Positions 10,831 to 23,700 are shown, numbered from the stretch's first letter. The stretch: DNA of 64,000 bases from Mytilus edulis (GCF_963676685.1 NC_092349.1:54635232-54699231); one strand, 5' to 3'. The notes: generated from the sequence alone by a model not told the origin. A program made the numbers and translations.

Positions 10831-12237
10831 TTCCTTATAGAAAAGCCTCAATATTTCTAAAAGATTGAAATTGAAATTCCCGCCATGATTTACCTATGTA
10901 TTAAAGGTAGATAATTTATGTATTTGAAGGTTAATATTTAGAATGTTAACAAAAGTATTATTTCGGATTTGTGTGATAAAAAGAACACGAAATATATTGA
11001 CCTTGGCTTCAGCGAGACACAGAACAGGTATTTTTTTAAATATTTAGTTACTACATGTGTCAGCGAGGACCTGAAATAGCCATCACTATGCATCCCAAGT
11101 TTGTCACCAAGCTATAGCTACAATTTCCAAGTGAACCTTATTTTTCGGTCATAAATCTTACTTTTGAATGCTAACATTGTGAGCCTATATCCCCCCCCCC
11201 CCCCCCCCCCACCCACAGCCACAGACAACAAAGGGAAGGTTGCAGATGTAAATTTAAGCATCGTAACAACCGTTCGAAGCCAGAAACCGTCTCCTTTCTT
11301 AAAGTAAACATGCAGTGGTTTATCAGGTTGGGCTCAAGTCATGAAACATGGGGTGGTGCCAGGTTTGTGGGATGAACACGTTTTTCTGGGGTCGAAAAAC
11401 CCCACAAAACTGGGGTAAAAAACTTCGTTCATAGTTTTCACATAAACTGTGAAAAACCGCACCATGTCAGCTGTTGCGGTAATCTTTATCCAACATGAAC
11501 TTTTGTTTACGTTAAGTTGTTTGCCATGGCAATATTTATTCTTTTGTGTAAGTCTCAGGACAAATGGGCTTCATAACCGGAAGTGTCAACATCAAGTCAT
11601 TTATCAATAATATCATATCATTTCTTTACTTTCTAGACAAATTGTCTTTCTCACTAACTTTGCCGACTGACATTACTCCATCTTGAACAACAATGCATGA
11701 GCAGTATGAAACAAAGCTTTCTATTGGTTGATTAATCTTTTGACTTTTGTTAAATTCTATGGAGGGCATAAATAACAGAACAATACCAAAAACTGTTTTT
11801 TCATTTTGTATCGGAGATGCTGAAATTATCTCCCTTTGCAAGAATAAAGAATGACTCAAAATGAACTATATTACTGTGTAAGAACATAATAATTAAGTGA
11901 AGATGTAAATAAACCAATCTTATGATGATTTAAAATATAGTTTCCAACTTACTATATATTTTATAGAATACTTTTGCTATTCTTATGGAAGAATTATACC
12001 TTTTAAATGAACTTGTTGAAATAGAGTTATAAAAGAAATACAAGAAAAGCTTATAATCGATCATAGAAGGGCGTTAAAGTCAGTCAAATTTGATAAAAAC
12101 TTGTGTGTGTGGTTGATATACAATAAACTACATGCTGTCACATATCAATACAGATGTCAAATCCTATTATAACAAAGAAGCATTATATACATACATTATT
12201 ATAAAAGAAGAATTGTGGAGTATATAAGAATAAAAAA

Positions 12238-12400
12238 CATGTTAATAAAATTGAGAATGGAAATGGGGAATGTGTCAAAGAGACAACAACCCGACCAAAT
12301 AAAAAAAAACAACAGCAGAAGGTCACCAACAGGTCTTCAATGTAGCGAGAAATTCCCGCAACCGGATAACTATATTCGAAGAAAGAACAGACACAACTAA
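12238..12400 (+). repeat. Interspersed repeat, family B
   Basis: Contains the family B words aaaattgagaatggaaatgg, gtgtcaaagagacaacaac, agaaggtcaccaacaggtc and ttcaatgtagcgagaaattc. Fuller copies are at 13290, 14190 (inverted), 34858 and 46085 (tail only). It lies in the spacer of the long inverted repeat. Confidence 0.75.
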
Positions 12401-12599
12401 ATGTTTTTATTCAATCTTTATATTATAAACTTTATATATACATTCATTACTTCTTTTGTAGTTTCTCCAAAAAGGGGTGACTGGTTACATCTCCCTTGCA
12501 TGGTCGTTTACAAGCATTTTGTTATATTTCTATTATAACTCTATTTTAACAAGTTCATTTAAAAGGTATAATTCTTCCATAAGAATAGCAAAAGTATTC

Positions 12600-12699
12600 N
12601 NNNNNNNNNNNNNNNNNNNNNNNNNNNNNNNNNNNNNNNNNNNNNNNNNNNNNNNNNNNNNNNNNNNNNNNNNNNNNNNNNNNNNNNNNNNNNNNNNNN
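12600..12699. other. Assembly gap (100 N)
   Basis: Exactly 100 N, the usual size for a gap of unknown length. It lies inside the right arm of the inverted repeat. Comparison with the left arm predicts about 410 missing bases rather than 100. Confidence 0.95.
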
Positions 12700-13017
12700 G
12701 ACTTACACAAAAGAATAAATATTGCCATGGCAAACAACTTAACGTAAACAAAAGTTCATGTTGGATAAAGATTACCGCAACAGCTGACATGGTGCGGTTT
12801 TTCACAGTTTATGTGAAAACTATGAACGAAGTTTTTTACCCCAGTTTTGTGGGGTTTTTCGACCCCAGAAAAACGTGTTCATCCCACAAACCTGGCATCA
12901 CCCCATGTTTCATGACTTGAGCCCAACCTGTTTATAGAACCTCATCATGCTCATGTGCAAAGATAGCTAGAGAACAGCATTTCGATTAAACCATGATAGT
13001 CTGATCATTGATAACAC

Positions 13018-13182
13018 GCGTTTGTGGAGTGCACCCCCTTTTTTATTTTTGGTTTTTATATTTTATTTGAAATGTGATTTAACAATAATAGTAATAAATC
13101 AAATCCCTTCTATCTTGAACAAATATTTGCAAATAAAATATAAAAACCAAAAATAAAAAGAGGGTCCACTCTACAAACGGCC
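13018..13182. mobile_element. Foldback MITE, ~165 bp
   Basis: The left half gcgtttgtggagtgcaccc followed by tttttggtttttatatttt pairs with the right half aaaatataaaaaccaaaaa followed by agggtccactctacaaacg. The two halves form nearly the whole element, with a short AT-rich loop. No coding capacity. I did not resolve a clear target duplication. Confidence 0.7.
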
Positions 13183-13289
13183 TGTGCATGAACACGCTTA
13201 GCTAGATGGACCCCTGTTTCAAAAACCAACTAACCAACCAAATACATGTTCAATCTTATACATTTACTATTGGTTTTCATCCTAAATCG

Positions 13290-13515
13290 AAATAATAAAA
13301 TTGAGAATGGAAATGGGGAATGTGCCAAAGAGACAACAACCCGATCGCGACCATAGGAAAAAAAACCAGCAGAAGGTCACCAACAGGTCTTCAATGTAGC
13401 GAGAATTTCCCGCACCCGGAGGCGTCCTTCAACTGGCCCCTAAACAAATATATACTAGTTCAGTGATAATGAACGCCATACTAATTTCCAAATTGTACAC
13501 AAGAAACTAAAATTA
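13290..13515 (+). repeat. Interspersed repeat, family B
   Basis: A fuller copy with aataaaattgagaatggaaa, aagagacaacaacccgat, acccggaggcgtccttcaac, tatatactagttcagtgata and tgtacacaagaaactaaa. The mirror copy at 14190-14470 forms a large inverted pair with it. Confidence 0.75.
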
Positions 13516-14189
13516 ATAAAAACTGTTTCGCAATTACCTTTTTTTCTATTATTTTAACATCATTAATTGTCCTTTTCTAATATCAAGGAAAAATCGCACG
13601 AAAAACATGGAATGGATTTATGTTCTCTGTTTTCAAATTTAAATATTTTTTAGATGAAGTTGCTCCTTAATTCAGTTCCTTCTTATGGTGTTTATATTTT
13701 TCCCAATTCGTTCACTATGTCTGTAGGGACTTTTCTTTTGGTTTTAGATTTCAACAATCGTAATCTATTCTATGAATATAGCTTGTAAATTATTATTACA
13801 AAGTAACGTATTTCGTAAGTAACGAGTACTCAAGGGGGATATGAATCTCGATATAAATCCAAAGGGATGTGGGTATACACCAATGAGACAGCAGCGCCAT
13901 GAAGTTATTAGCCTTTTGAAACCCAGAGGACAATATATATAGTATTCAAGATGGGAGGTTTAGTGAATAGATAATTTTGGGTTAAAATATAAAGAATAGA
14001 GAATAATGAAAAAATATAAAGAATAGAGAATAATGAGATCTGCTGAAAAGAGAAAAATGGCCCTAAACATAAAAATTTGAGAGTACAGAAATGATTTTTC
14101 CCCCGAGATATCAACATGATCAAATTCCCTGGTTCAGTTTTAACCTGGGACTTTTTAAAACTCTTTCGTTTTTAAAAATGGTAGAAATC
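13516..14189. other. Between inverted family B copies, no gene seen
   Basis: AT-rich sequence. At 13930-14060 a run of related words (aaagaatagagaataatg twice) is the reverse-strand version of pyrimidine-rich repeats also seen at 31535-31660, 43480-43620 and 49585-49740. A short piece of the gccaatgagac family is at 13880. No exon recognised. Confidence 0.5.
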
Positions 14190-14475
14190 TTTTAATGAAC
14201 TGGGAGCCTCTGGCCTTTGTTAGTCTTGTATCATTTTAAATTTTAGTTAGTTTCTTGTGTACAATTTGGAGTTTAGTATTACGTTCATTATCACTGAACT
14301 AGTATATATGTCTTTTTGTTTGTTTAGGGGTTAGCTGAAGGACGCCTCCGGGTTCGGGAATTTTTCGCAGCATTGAAGACCTGTTGATGACCTTCTGCTG
14401 TTGTATGTTCTATGGTCGGGTTTTTGTCTCTTTCTTTGACACATTCCCGATTTCAATTCTCAATTTTATTGAAAT
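14190..14475 (-). repeat. Interspersed repeat, family B, inverted copy
   Basis: Reads as the reverse complement of the 13290 copy: ctagtatatatgtctttttg, aggacgcctccgggttcgg, cattgaagacctgttgatga, tctttctttgacacattccc. It includes an extra leading part (gggagcctctggcctttgtt) found in reverse orientation in the long copy at 34858-35290. Confidence 0.75.
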
Positions 14476-14508
14476 TGTACAGATTTGTTTTCTTTACATG
14501 TATTTTAG

Positions 14509-15138
14509 ACGACAGCCTGAGTCGATGGGGATACTGGAATCAGAGGTATATAAGGAGCGTAACGAGACATTTGATTAGTTGACAGATCCTTGTTTGACAG
14601 TTCAGTCGGTTTTATCGTATTTAGAAGAAACCAAAGGTAAAGACATTTTAAATTTACTTGACTTGGGTACCGGAACATCGCGATTCCGACCTGAATTATC
14701 TAAACATTTAAAAAGCATTCTTAATTTATTTTGTTTCGATTATGTGAATGAATGCCTACAATTTCAATGATCTTTCATATTTCAACCAGACACTCGGAAT
14801 GCTTCTAATCCTTTAGCACGAATCATGTTTGTTTGTGGTGATGCAGAACGTCTTCCATTTATAAATCAGACACGATGAACATAATTTTCGATAAAGGCAC
14901 AACAGACTCTTTACTCAAAGATAAAATAAAAGGAAAAGAAAGAACTCATTCAGTGCTGTCTTAAGTATTTAGAGTTTTATGTTCGAACGGAAAGCTGTTA
15001 CTATTTACAAACGAAGACCCGGATGTAACAATTCCTTTCATGGAGGAATCGTGTAGGAACTGGAATATTTCAATTAGTTACAAAATTTTAAACAATGAAA
15101 GTATTGAATATTTCATGTATACTGTATTGAAAAAATAA
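14509..15138 (+). pseudogene. CSKMT/METTL12-like SAM methyltransferase pseudogene
   Basis: The sequence follows an acceptor-like tacatgtattttag. The recognisable parts, in order, are: WGYWNQRY and YKERNETFD (a frame shift apart), a TAG where the family has Trp (FDW), a helix (LTVQSVLSYLEETKGK), the SAM-binding motif LLDLGTGTSRF, the acidic turn FDYVNECL, GDAERLP, the post-motif IIFDKGTTDSLL, CLKYLRVLCSNGKLLLFTNE, and a C-terminus ending YFMYTVLKK before TAA at 15136-15138. Class I methyltransferases of the METTL12/METTL13 group carry the DxGxGxS...DKGTxDxL pattern. CSKMT methylates citrate synthase lysine in mitochondria. At least one stop (14576-14578) and three or more frame breaks (near 14550, 14770, 14870 and 14945) show that it is dead. 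I cannot separate CSKMT from METTL13-like ancestry with certainty. Confidence 0.7.
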
Positions 15139-15199
15139 ATACAACTCGACCTTAATTTACTTATTCTCAGTTTAATTTTCAGACCATTTTCTCTTTTTT

Positions 15200-16012
15200 A
15201 TGCCCCACCTACGATAGTAGAGGGGCATTATGTTTTCTGGTCTTTGCCTCCGTCCGTCCGTCCGTCTGTCCCGCTTCAGGTTAAAGTTTTTAGTCAAGGT
15301 AGTTTTTGATAAAGTTGAAGTCCAATCAACTTGAAACTTAGTACACATGTTCCCCATGATATACTAAGTAAAGTAATTTTTCTAATTTTAATGCCAAATT
15401 AAAGTGTTGACCCCAAATTCACGGTCCACTGAACAAAGAAAGTGATAGTGCAAATTTCAGGTTAAAGTTTTGGTTAAAGTTTTTGGTCAAGGTAGTTTTT
15501 GATGAAGTTGTAGTCACATCAACTTGAAACTTAGTACACATGCTCCCCATGATATAATATTTCTAATTTTAATGCCAAATTAAAGTTTTGACCCCAATTT
15601 CACTGTCCACTGAACATAGAAAATGAAAGTGCAAAGTTCAGGTTAAAGTTTTGGTGACAGTTTTTGGTCAAGGTAGTTTTTGATGAAGTTGAAGTCACAT
15701 CAACTTGAAACTTAGTACACATGCTCCCCATGATATAATATTTCTAATTTTAATGCCAAATTAAAGTTTTGACCCCAATTTCACTGTCCACTGAACATAG
15801 AAAATAAAAGTGCAAAGTTCAGGTTTTAGTTTTGGTTAAAGTTTTTGGTCAAGGTAGTTTTTGATGAGGTTGAAGTCACATCAACTTGAAACTTAGTACA
15901 CATGTTCCCTATGATATTATCTTTCTAATTTTAATTTCAAATTAAAGTTATGACCCCAATTTCACATGGAAAATGATACTGCGAGTGGGGCATCCGTTAA
16001 ATATGGACACAT
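15200..16012 (+). repeat. Interspersed repeat, family C: four ~182-bp units between short hairpin ends
   Basis: Starts with tgccccacctacgatagtag and ends near ggggcatccgttaaatatgg. Inside, the block caggttaaag...tcaaggtagtttttgatgaa...acttgaaacttagtacacatg...ttaatgccaaattaaag repeats four times, at about 15277, 15459, 15640 and 15821. A two-unit copy lies at 32460-32885. I recognise this as a common mussel interspersed repeat. No coding capacity. Confidence 0.8.
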
Positions 16013-16170
16013 CATTGTTTGTTATTGATGTTATTGATGTTTATACTTATTTTCTTTTCTTTAAATTTCAGTCCCATTATCTCTATACTTAAATTTTTTA
16101 CCTATAAATTTCAATTATTTTTTTCTCCTTTTAGTATGTTCTCTTTCTCCATCGGAGCCTAAGTCTTTTT

Positions 16171-17450
16171 AGCTCACCTGGCCCGAAGGGCCAAGTGAGC
16201 TTTTCCCATCACTTTGCGTCCGGCGTCCGGCGTCGTCCGTCGTCGTTAACTTTTACAAAAATCTTCTCTTTTAAAACTACTGGGCCAAATTTAACCAAAC
16301 TTGGCAATAATCATCATTTGGGTATCTAGTTAAAAAAATGTGTCCGGTGACCCGGCCAACCAACCAAGATGGCCGCCATAGCTAAAAATAGAACATAGGG
16401 GTAAAATGCAGTTTTTGGCTTATAACGCAAAAACCAAAGCATTTAGAGCAAATCTGACATGGGTATTATTGTTCATCAGGTCAAGATCTATCTGCCCTGA
16501 CATTTTCAGATGAATCGGACATTTCGTTGTTGGGTTGCTGCCCCTGAAATGGTAATTTTAAGGAAATTTTGCTGTTTTTGGTTATTATCTTGAATATTAT
16601 TATAGATAGAGATAAACTGTAAACAGCAATAATTTTTAGCAAAGTAAGATCTACAAATAGGTCAACATGACGAAACTGGTCAGTTGACTACTTTAGGAGT
16701 TATTGCCCTTTATAGTCAATTTTTAACCATTTTTCGTAAATCTTAGTAATCTTTTAGAAAAATCTTCTCCTCTGAAACAACTGGGCCAAATTTAACCAAA
16801 CTTAGCCATAATCATCATTGGGGTATCTAGTTAAAAAAATGTGTCCGGTAACTCGGCCAACAAACCAAGATGGCCGCCATGGCTAAAAATAGAACATGGG
16901 GGTAAAATACAGTTTTTGGCTTATAACTTAAAAACCAAAGCATTAAGAGCAAATATGATTGGAAGTAAATTGTTGATCAGGTCACGATCTATCTGCCCTA
17001 GAATTTTCAGATGAATCGAATAATCGGTTGTTAGGTTGCTGCCCCTGAATTGGTAATTTTGAGAAAATTTTGCTGTTTTTTTTTGTTATTATCTTGAATA
17101 TTATTATAGATAGAGATAAACTGTAAACAGCAATAATGTACAGCAAAGTAAGAACTAAAAATAAGTCAGTATGACCAAAATAGTCAATTGACCCCCTAAG
17201 GAGTTATTGCCCTTCATAGTCAATTTTTAACAATTTTCTTAAAATTTGAATATTTTCAATAACATTTTCCACAGAAAGTACTGTTATAGATAGAGATAAT
17301 TGTAAGCAGTAAGAATGTTTAGTTAAGTAAGATCTACAAACACATCACCATCACCAAAACACAATTTTGTCATGAATCCATCTGTGTCCATTGTTTAATA
17401 TTCACATAGACCAAGGTGAGCGACACAGGCTCTTTAGAGCCTCTAGTTTG
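16171..17450 (+). repeat. Large interspersed repeat, family D (~1.28 kb)
   Basis: Begins agctcacctggcccgaaggg and ends gacacaggctctttagagcc. It includes a GC-rich block cgtccggcgtccggcgtcg and words such as aagatggccgccat. The body is an internal near-duplication of about 490 bp (16240-16740 compared with 16745-17225). An inverted diverged copy lies at 51549-52790. No intact frame. I know this as a bivalve-wide repeat but cannot assign a transposon class. Confidence 0.8.
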
Positions 17451-20029
17451 TAATTAACATACAGACCCCCGACTATGTATATAGAGTTTTATTTTTCTTT
17501 TTAAAAAAAGGTTTTGTTGGTCTTTTTGTTTGGTAAAGTCCACCATTCTTCGGCTCTCAACTCTTTAGTATTAGAATCTTGTATTTCTTGTATTTACTTT
17601 CTGGCAATGCATTTTAATTTCTTACCCTTCATCGAGGCCCATTAGGAGGCTCTTCATCTCGCACTTAGCACATCTCAACAGATGTTTGATGCCGGTCCAC
17701 TACACGTACAGGATAGCGGAATCTTTCAGAATTCCACTAGTCTCTTTTTTTTAAACCTATATAGCCGTAATGTAAAGATGTTTATAAGAACAAAGATGAG
17801 TGCCTGTGACCGGTTTACCTATTTGTATGTATAACATTGTTAATTATTTGAAGTTTCGTTCTGAACTTTACAATGTACGAAATATCTGTCGCTGAACGTT
17901 AAAAAAACGCAACAACAAACAGTCTCGTTTTCAAAAGCACAAAATAATTAGTATCATAGTTGGCGGATTTTTACATTATATATATTTAGGTTCAAAATGT
18001 ACATGTGTACAGAAAATAATGTTGAATGCATGTGAAACTTTAAACCACGTGATTTCTTATAATGGTAACGACAACAACGATCGATAATCAAGTATGCATA
18101 TAGGGAAATATTATTACTGTGAGTACTTTATCATGTGGTAGATATTATAGGTTGTAAAGTAAGGAATCGTACGCATGTATAATATACTTGTATAATTTTC
18201 AAATGCAGAAAAATAGTTATATATATCAAATTAAGAATTGAATAGAAAAAAAAACAGTCATGTAAATACTTTCACTTTCGTTTTAAACCGGTTTTCTGTA
18301 AATACACACACGTCAAATCGTTAAATGGATTAGATCACACGGGTTCAATGTTGGGGGTTGGGTGGTGCTGGGCTTAACTATATAATGAGTGGTAGGATCA
18401 AGTCGCTGGAATATGTCAGTATTACAATCCAATATTTGTTGCAATTATCACAAATGCAAGAAATTGGGTTTCCAACTATATAATATATTTTTACTTGGGC
18501 ATTGCACGTTATCAACAAACTTGAGTCTAAACCGACTATTCATATTTAAATGGTTTTATACCATAATAATAATATAAATAATAGCGCAAGTCAGATACCA
18601 TCTGGTTCGGTTACGTAACAACGATTCATCCAATTCCCCTTTTTGACTTCTATAAATATAACCAGTCTTGTAAAATTAGAGTACGAACAATGCAATTACC
18701 CATTATTCTTTAAGTTCTGTAAATGGAGAACCAATTTTGTTGAGGCATTTCCCTATGAAGAAAAGGGTAGATTAAATGTGGTTTAAAGCTAGCTAAACCT
18801 CCAAAGACTTGTACATTTGTATACAGTTGCTTGATAGCAACTCCTTCTACATGTACATGTATTTAATTTCAATTATTTTCTTATTATTGAAATTAAATAA
18901 TAATAGTTGCTATCAATTTCACACTACAATCAGAGACGAATATAAAAAATTCAGGCTAAACATAAGGCATAGGTATCGCCTAATTCACTCACGGACGTGC
19001 GATGTCGCAGGATGTGTTCTAGTATAACAAATAAAAACGTCGTAATTTAGTAACACATTGCAGGCACCAAATTTTTTTTCGCATTTATACTTAGTCATAT
19101 CTCAATTTCTTATATCAACATGTTCAATGTGATATGAGAAATATCTGGTCATGCAGGAAATAGATTACAGTCTACACACATTAGAAAGAAATCAATGTTT
19201 ATGTCATTTGTACTTGCGCACATACAAAGTTCTGTTATCCTGCATCTATGAACGGTCATGTTTGAATTCCTGATTACTTTAAGTTCGTGGATAATTTTGG
19301 GGTCCTATTCACGGTCTGCGTTGTGTATATGTCCGAAAGCTTTATTTTTTCTCCCGCTGATATTACTTTATACATGTAATGCGCTCAATGTTTTTTTAAA
19401 GAATAAAGTTATATATTGAATTAAAAAATTTCTTCAAAAAATATTAGGGGTAACAGCAAGATGTTCTTGTTATGTAATATATTTAATATGAATTAGAGAT
19501 AGAGAACTTATCAGATTTGGAAGTTAGGTTTCCACGGATCCGATATAATTGAAAACATACTAGATAAATAAATAAACTCATCCTAGATACCTAGATTGGA
19601 TTTATGTATTTTTGCTAGACGAGTGTGTCGTCTACAACGAACTCAATAGTGACGCTCGAATCAAACAAGGTGAAAAGCCTAAATAAAGTACGAAGTTGAA
19701 GTGTACTGAGACCAAACATTCCTTAAAGTTTTGCCAAACACAGCTAATGTAAAAGCTAGTATTATATGTCTACCTGTATCAGATATATATCAATACTGAA
19801 AACCATGGAACATGCAATGTAGACTTTTTTCAGTTATCACATGATTCATTTATCCATCTACCAAATATAGCCATATTTGCTCTTCAGCTTTGAAATCGAT
19901 TTGAGCTTCCAACAGATTCGATTTGTACGCCTTTTTGGAGTTTTATGTTTTATGTAAAAACAAAAAAAACACATACGTCTGGTCACAAGATTATCACCCT
20001 GCTATCTTGGATAAAATTTTTCTTTCACA
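17451..20029. other. Intergenic upstream of the RLR gene
   Basis: AT-rich, no exon recognised. A family A repeat lies at 19571-19760 (ctcatcctagatacctagat, cgacgctcgaatca variants, aaataaagtacgaagttgaa). A short inverted AT-rich repeat is at about 18855-18900 (tttaatttcaattattt with aaattaaataataat). The promoter of the HEPN-Ig-RLR gene should fall in this stretch, but I see no sure TATA box or start site. Confidence 0.5.
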
Positions 20030-20068
20030 GGTTTGCGTTTTCAGGATAAATGATGTTTAAAAATTAGT
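20020..20068 (+). promoter_or_regulatory. Likely 5'-UTR splice acceptor and start context of the RLR gene
   Basis: A pyrimidine-rich tract ending tttctttcacag (20031), with a second AG at gttttcag (20044), sits just before the start codon. An in-frame TGA lies 18 nt upstream of the ATG at 20069. This fixes that ATG as the first in-frame start and suggests that the 5' UTR begins on a separate upstream exon. Confidence 0.5.
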
Positions 20069-20705
20069 ATGACCTCGATTGTTAGTTCTAGGGTTACTAA
20101 TAAAACACACTATGCACGTCTTGGCCATGCTACTCAAAACCTGTTACCAAGGTTTCTACAGGAAGTATTGTTCCGTTATGAAAACCCATTGCATATATAT
20201 TCCACATGCAAAGGAAATTATCAACTGTATAAATATTTCCTCAAATCGGCAGACTGGACAAAAATCAATGAAGCGGTAACCACAGCATCATTCAGGAATT
20301 TTGATGTTCCTCTTATTTATACTATCTTACGAAATGTCCACTATACTACACTAATGCCAACTAGAAAATGGGATGATAAAATTGACCCACTACCACATGA
20401 AACGAACACAGGGGATGACTTAGAGAGATGTCGTAGAACAAGAAATAAAATCATACACAGGGGAAACACAGAGGTCAGTGACCAGGAATTAAAGAACTAT
20501 TTTGACGAGTTTAGAGGAATTGCAGGTAGATTACAGGTTATCTGTAATAAAAAGAACAATGAATTTGTTACGGAGTTTGAAGATCTACGAACTTGCTGTA
20601 TGGACGAAGAGACAGAACGAAAATACTTGGAAGACATAAAAGAATGGCGACAGAGAAGTTTAGAGTATGAAGACCAAATTTCTCAATTAAAGGAGCACCT
20701 TGCGG
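20069..20705 (+). CDS. RLR gene exon 1: DZIP3-type HEPN domain
   Basis: One exon codes for residues 1-212 and ends in phase 1. The C-terminal helices contain [16 protein letters not shown], so the HEPN RNase motif R-N-x3-H is intact (R125, N126, H130). The following helix ([20 protein letters not shown]) fits the DZIP3/hRUL138 HEPN group common in bivalves. HEPN proteins with this motif are usually metal-independent endoribonucleases that act as dimers. The exon's tail ([20 protein letters not shown]) is strongly charged and probably coiled. A near neighbour with the same motif begins at 56894. Confidence 0.8.
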
Positions 20706-23700
20706 GTAAGTTTTAAAATAAATGCATCATTATGACAAAGAAACAAACACCATCTACATTGATTATTATATATAATTTACTTTTATTTATTGAACAGATT
20801 TGTTTTAATACAGTGTCTTGTTGTAGTGTATAAAATGTAAACACACAATCATATTATCACATCTTGTATTAATAATATTAACAGCACACATGACTTAAAA
20901 CAATTAAAAGCCAAAAAAATGGACTATTATACATTCTAATAACTTCCAAATAAAAGAATTATCAGTATTCAATGAAATTGAAAATAACTGTTACTGAATG
21001 AACATGATAATTAACAATGTTCACTTTCATATTGTGTATCCAATGATATCAAGATTGTCGGGGTACTTAAAATAATATATAATGTTTATAGTGTAAAAGG
21101 TGTCACAAACTATCCATGTAAATTGCCATAAAATGGCACTTCTTACTTATAAAAAGAAAACACCATTAACTGTATATATAGATGACAAGTTACTACCGTT
21201 AAAAGACATTTCACTAACATAATTAAAGTTCTAAGTACTAGTTCAAACTCAGTGATCATGCTTTCGTTTTTGTTCTACAGCAATTGGTATATCGGAAAAG
21301 CAGGAAAATGAAAATGGTAAGTACATGTATAACAATTTGAATGCTCCATACCATAGGTGACTAGGTTAGTTAAAACATAGGTTGTACAATACACAAACCA
21401 AACGAGCAAATCAGAAATGTTAATACTCTTTTTATGAGGTTATGTATTGTCAGCTGAAATAATGTGAACAGTTTTTAATCCTTTCCAACCTTGATTAAGG
21501 TTTTATTTCTTTTTTGCAACCGTATTTGAATTTTGTTAGTTTTATTTTATTCGGGGTTGTGATATATAATAGATGAAGATTTGGTAATCCTTCGAGACCA
21601 CAGGGAATGACCCACAGATTTTGGTTTGCATGGTTCATGTTTCTCAGTCTAGTTTTCTACGTTGCCTTGTCCAGCTGTATCTTAGTTTCAATATTTGAAG
21701 AAATAGACCAGAACGGATAAAGATACAAATTTTGAAACGCGTGATCTCCTGATTAGTTGTCACATAACCATTTTGTCATCGTGAGACTGTATTTGACGTT
21801 TTATAATATGTTCTTGTGTTTTCTGTTTTAAATTGCCCATAAGGGTAGTCCGTATAATCAATTTGAAGTTATAATATGAAGTCATTTACAGGTACACAAG
21901 ACATCATTTTATAATCAAAGTTTATGAATTTTAAGATAAAAAAAGTCAACATATGTTGTTTTTTTCTATGAAGCTTTTTCTTTGTTATTTATTTTTATAT
22001 TCATGTTCTTGCGTGTAAACCATTTTTGTGTATATCAATTGTGTCAAATTATATAGCCATGGCTATCATTGTTTGTGCTTGGATTACATTTGTTTTTATT
22101 GGGGGTATTTTTTCAACGTATGATAAATGATATCCGGTACATGTAGAAAAACGTTTTATTCTGAATTAAATTTCACCGTTACGCCCGGAACTGAAATGTA
22201 TAAAAGCCAACAACAACAAGTATTTGAGAACACAAAGCTAAAATCACACGAACAGAATAGCCACAACTTTTAAAATTTAAAAGCAATATACCAACTTCAC
22301 CTGCATATGGGATATTAATTTCCAACTTATTCGGTATTTAATAGCAGGCAGCTGCTAATCAGACGTAATAAAACGTCACCACTATCTGAGCATAAAGTTG
22401 ATGAACCAGGGGAATGTCAAAGAAAGTGTCGTCTTTTTTGTCTTTTTCTTAAGATACCGAGACCTTGTTGATAAATATTTGGTATCAACTTCACAATTAA
22501 TATATGATTTTTTTTTATCATTTTTACCTGAGAAAATGCGTTTTTCAAACGTGTCATGACAATTTCATAATTTAATTAACTGGCAATTCATTGATAGCAT
22601 GCATCATTAAAATCGTCCCATGACCTTTGATCTGAATAATGAGTAGATTATCCTTAACGGCAGAGTCGAAATGGGGGTATGTAAAAATCGTATTCATCAA
22701 GTATCCTCAAGACCAATCATTTGACAAACGTGAACAATCTGATTTGCGGATGCACACAAAAGGAACCTTTAAGTAGTAATCGACAGCATGAACAGTGTAA
22801 TGTTAACTTTTCGTCGAGGATTATTTTTACATTGTTCTATATTAACTGCCTATAGTAGACTAGATTTTTTTTATTAAATAATATTGTATACCGTTTGCAG
22901 TTGTTTTCATCAAAACTCTACAAGACACCACATGTGTTGAAGGCAATACAGTAACTTTACAATGCGTTGCTAGTGGATGTAAATATATAGCAGAATGGTC
23001 GAAGAATAACGAAGAAATTTTATACGACAGGAAAAACAGTCAGGAATGTTCCAATAACATTATCGATGGAATATATGTTCAGGTCTACAAGCACGTTATT
23101 CCAAAATCTTCATTAGAAGATAGAGGCACATATACCCTTAAACTTGGAAGTGAAACACGAAGTTGTGTGCTTTCTATCACAGGTTTGTTGAATGTGCCAG
23201 TTCATGCCCCAATGATAATATTTTGTGCATACTATCCTTAGCGAATGCATAATTGAACGATTTTATTCACAAAAGCTCTTTAATTTTTACATTTAATTGA
23301 ACAATAAAAGTTTTAAATGATAAGAACACAAAACTTAAAAGTACACTACAATAGCGTCTTTTTTTTTTTGGGGGGGGGATTAATATCATGAATCTGCTAA
23401 GTTGATTTTGTCGAAACAGTGATAACAATTCTGTACAAGGCTATCTATTTTGTTTGATAGAGCAAGCAACTAGTTTCTTTTGCGGCGATTACATTTTTAT
23501 GAATATTGAATTTGATGAAAATTACAACAAGGAATGACCTTTCGTGTTTGCACCGGAGTGTCGACATTGATACTCCTGTGGTTGTAAAAAGGCATTAAAG
23601 ATACCAGGCATACATGTATCACTTCATATGGCTGACGCCTATTTCGTAAACATAAGGCTATAAATCTGTGCCACTCGAATCCAAACAGTTAAAGTTAAAC

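Larger units (their letters stand above)
11330..12925. repeat. Long inverted repeat (arms ~400-725 bp) around a ~470-bp spacer
   Basis: The left arm (about 11330-12055) begins gggctcaagtcatgaaacat. The right arm (about 12522-12925) ends atgtttcatgacttgagccc in reverse complement. The outer 220 bp match closely. The inner part also pairs: agaatacttttgctattctt at 11966 with its reverse complement ending at 12599. Between them, the right arm lacks the counterpart of left-arm bases from about 11558 to 11966 because a 100-N gap falls there. The spacer carries a family B repeat (12238-12400). The arms show no coding similarity. Confidence 0.85.

Noticed and set aside
12477..12920. Long open frame spanning the gap
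   Set aside because: A third of it is N, and the rest is an arm of the inverted repeat.
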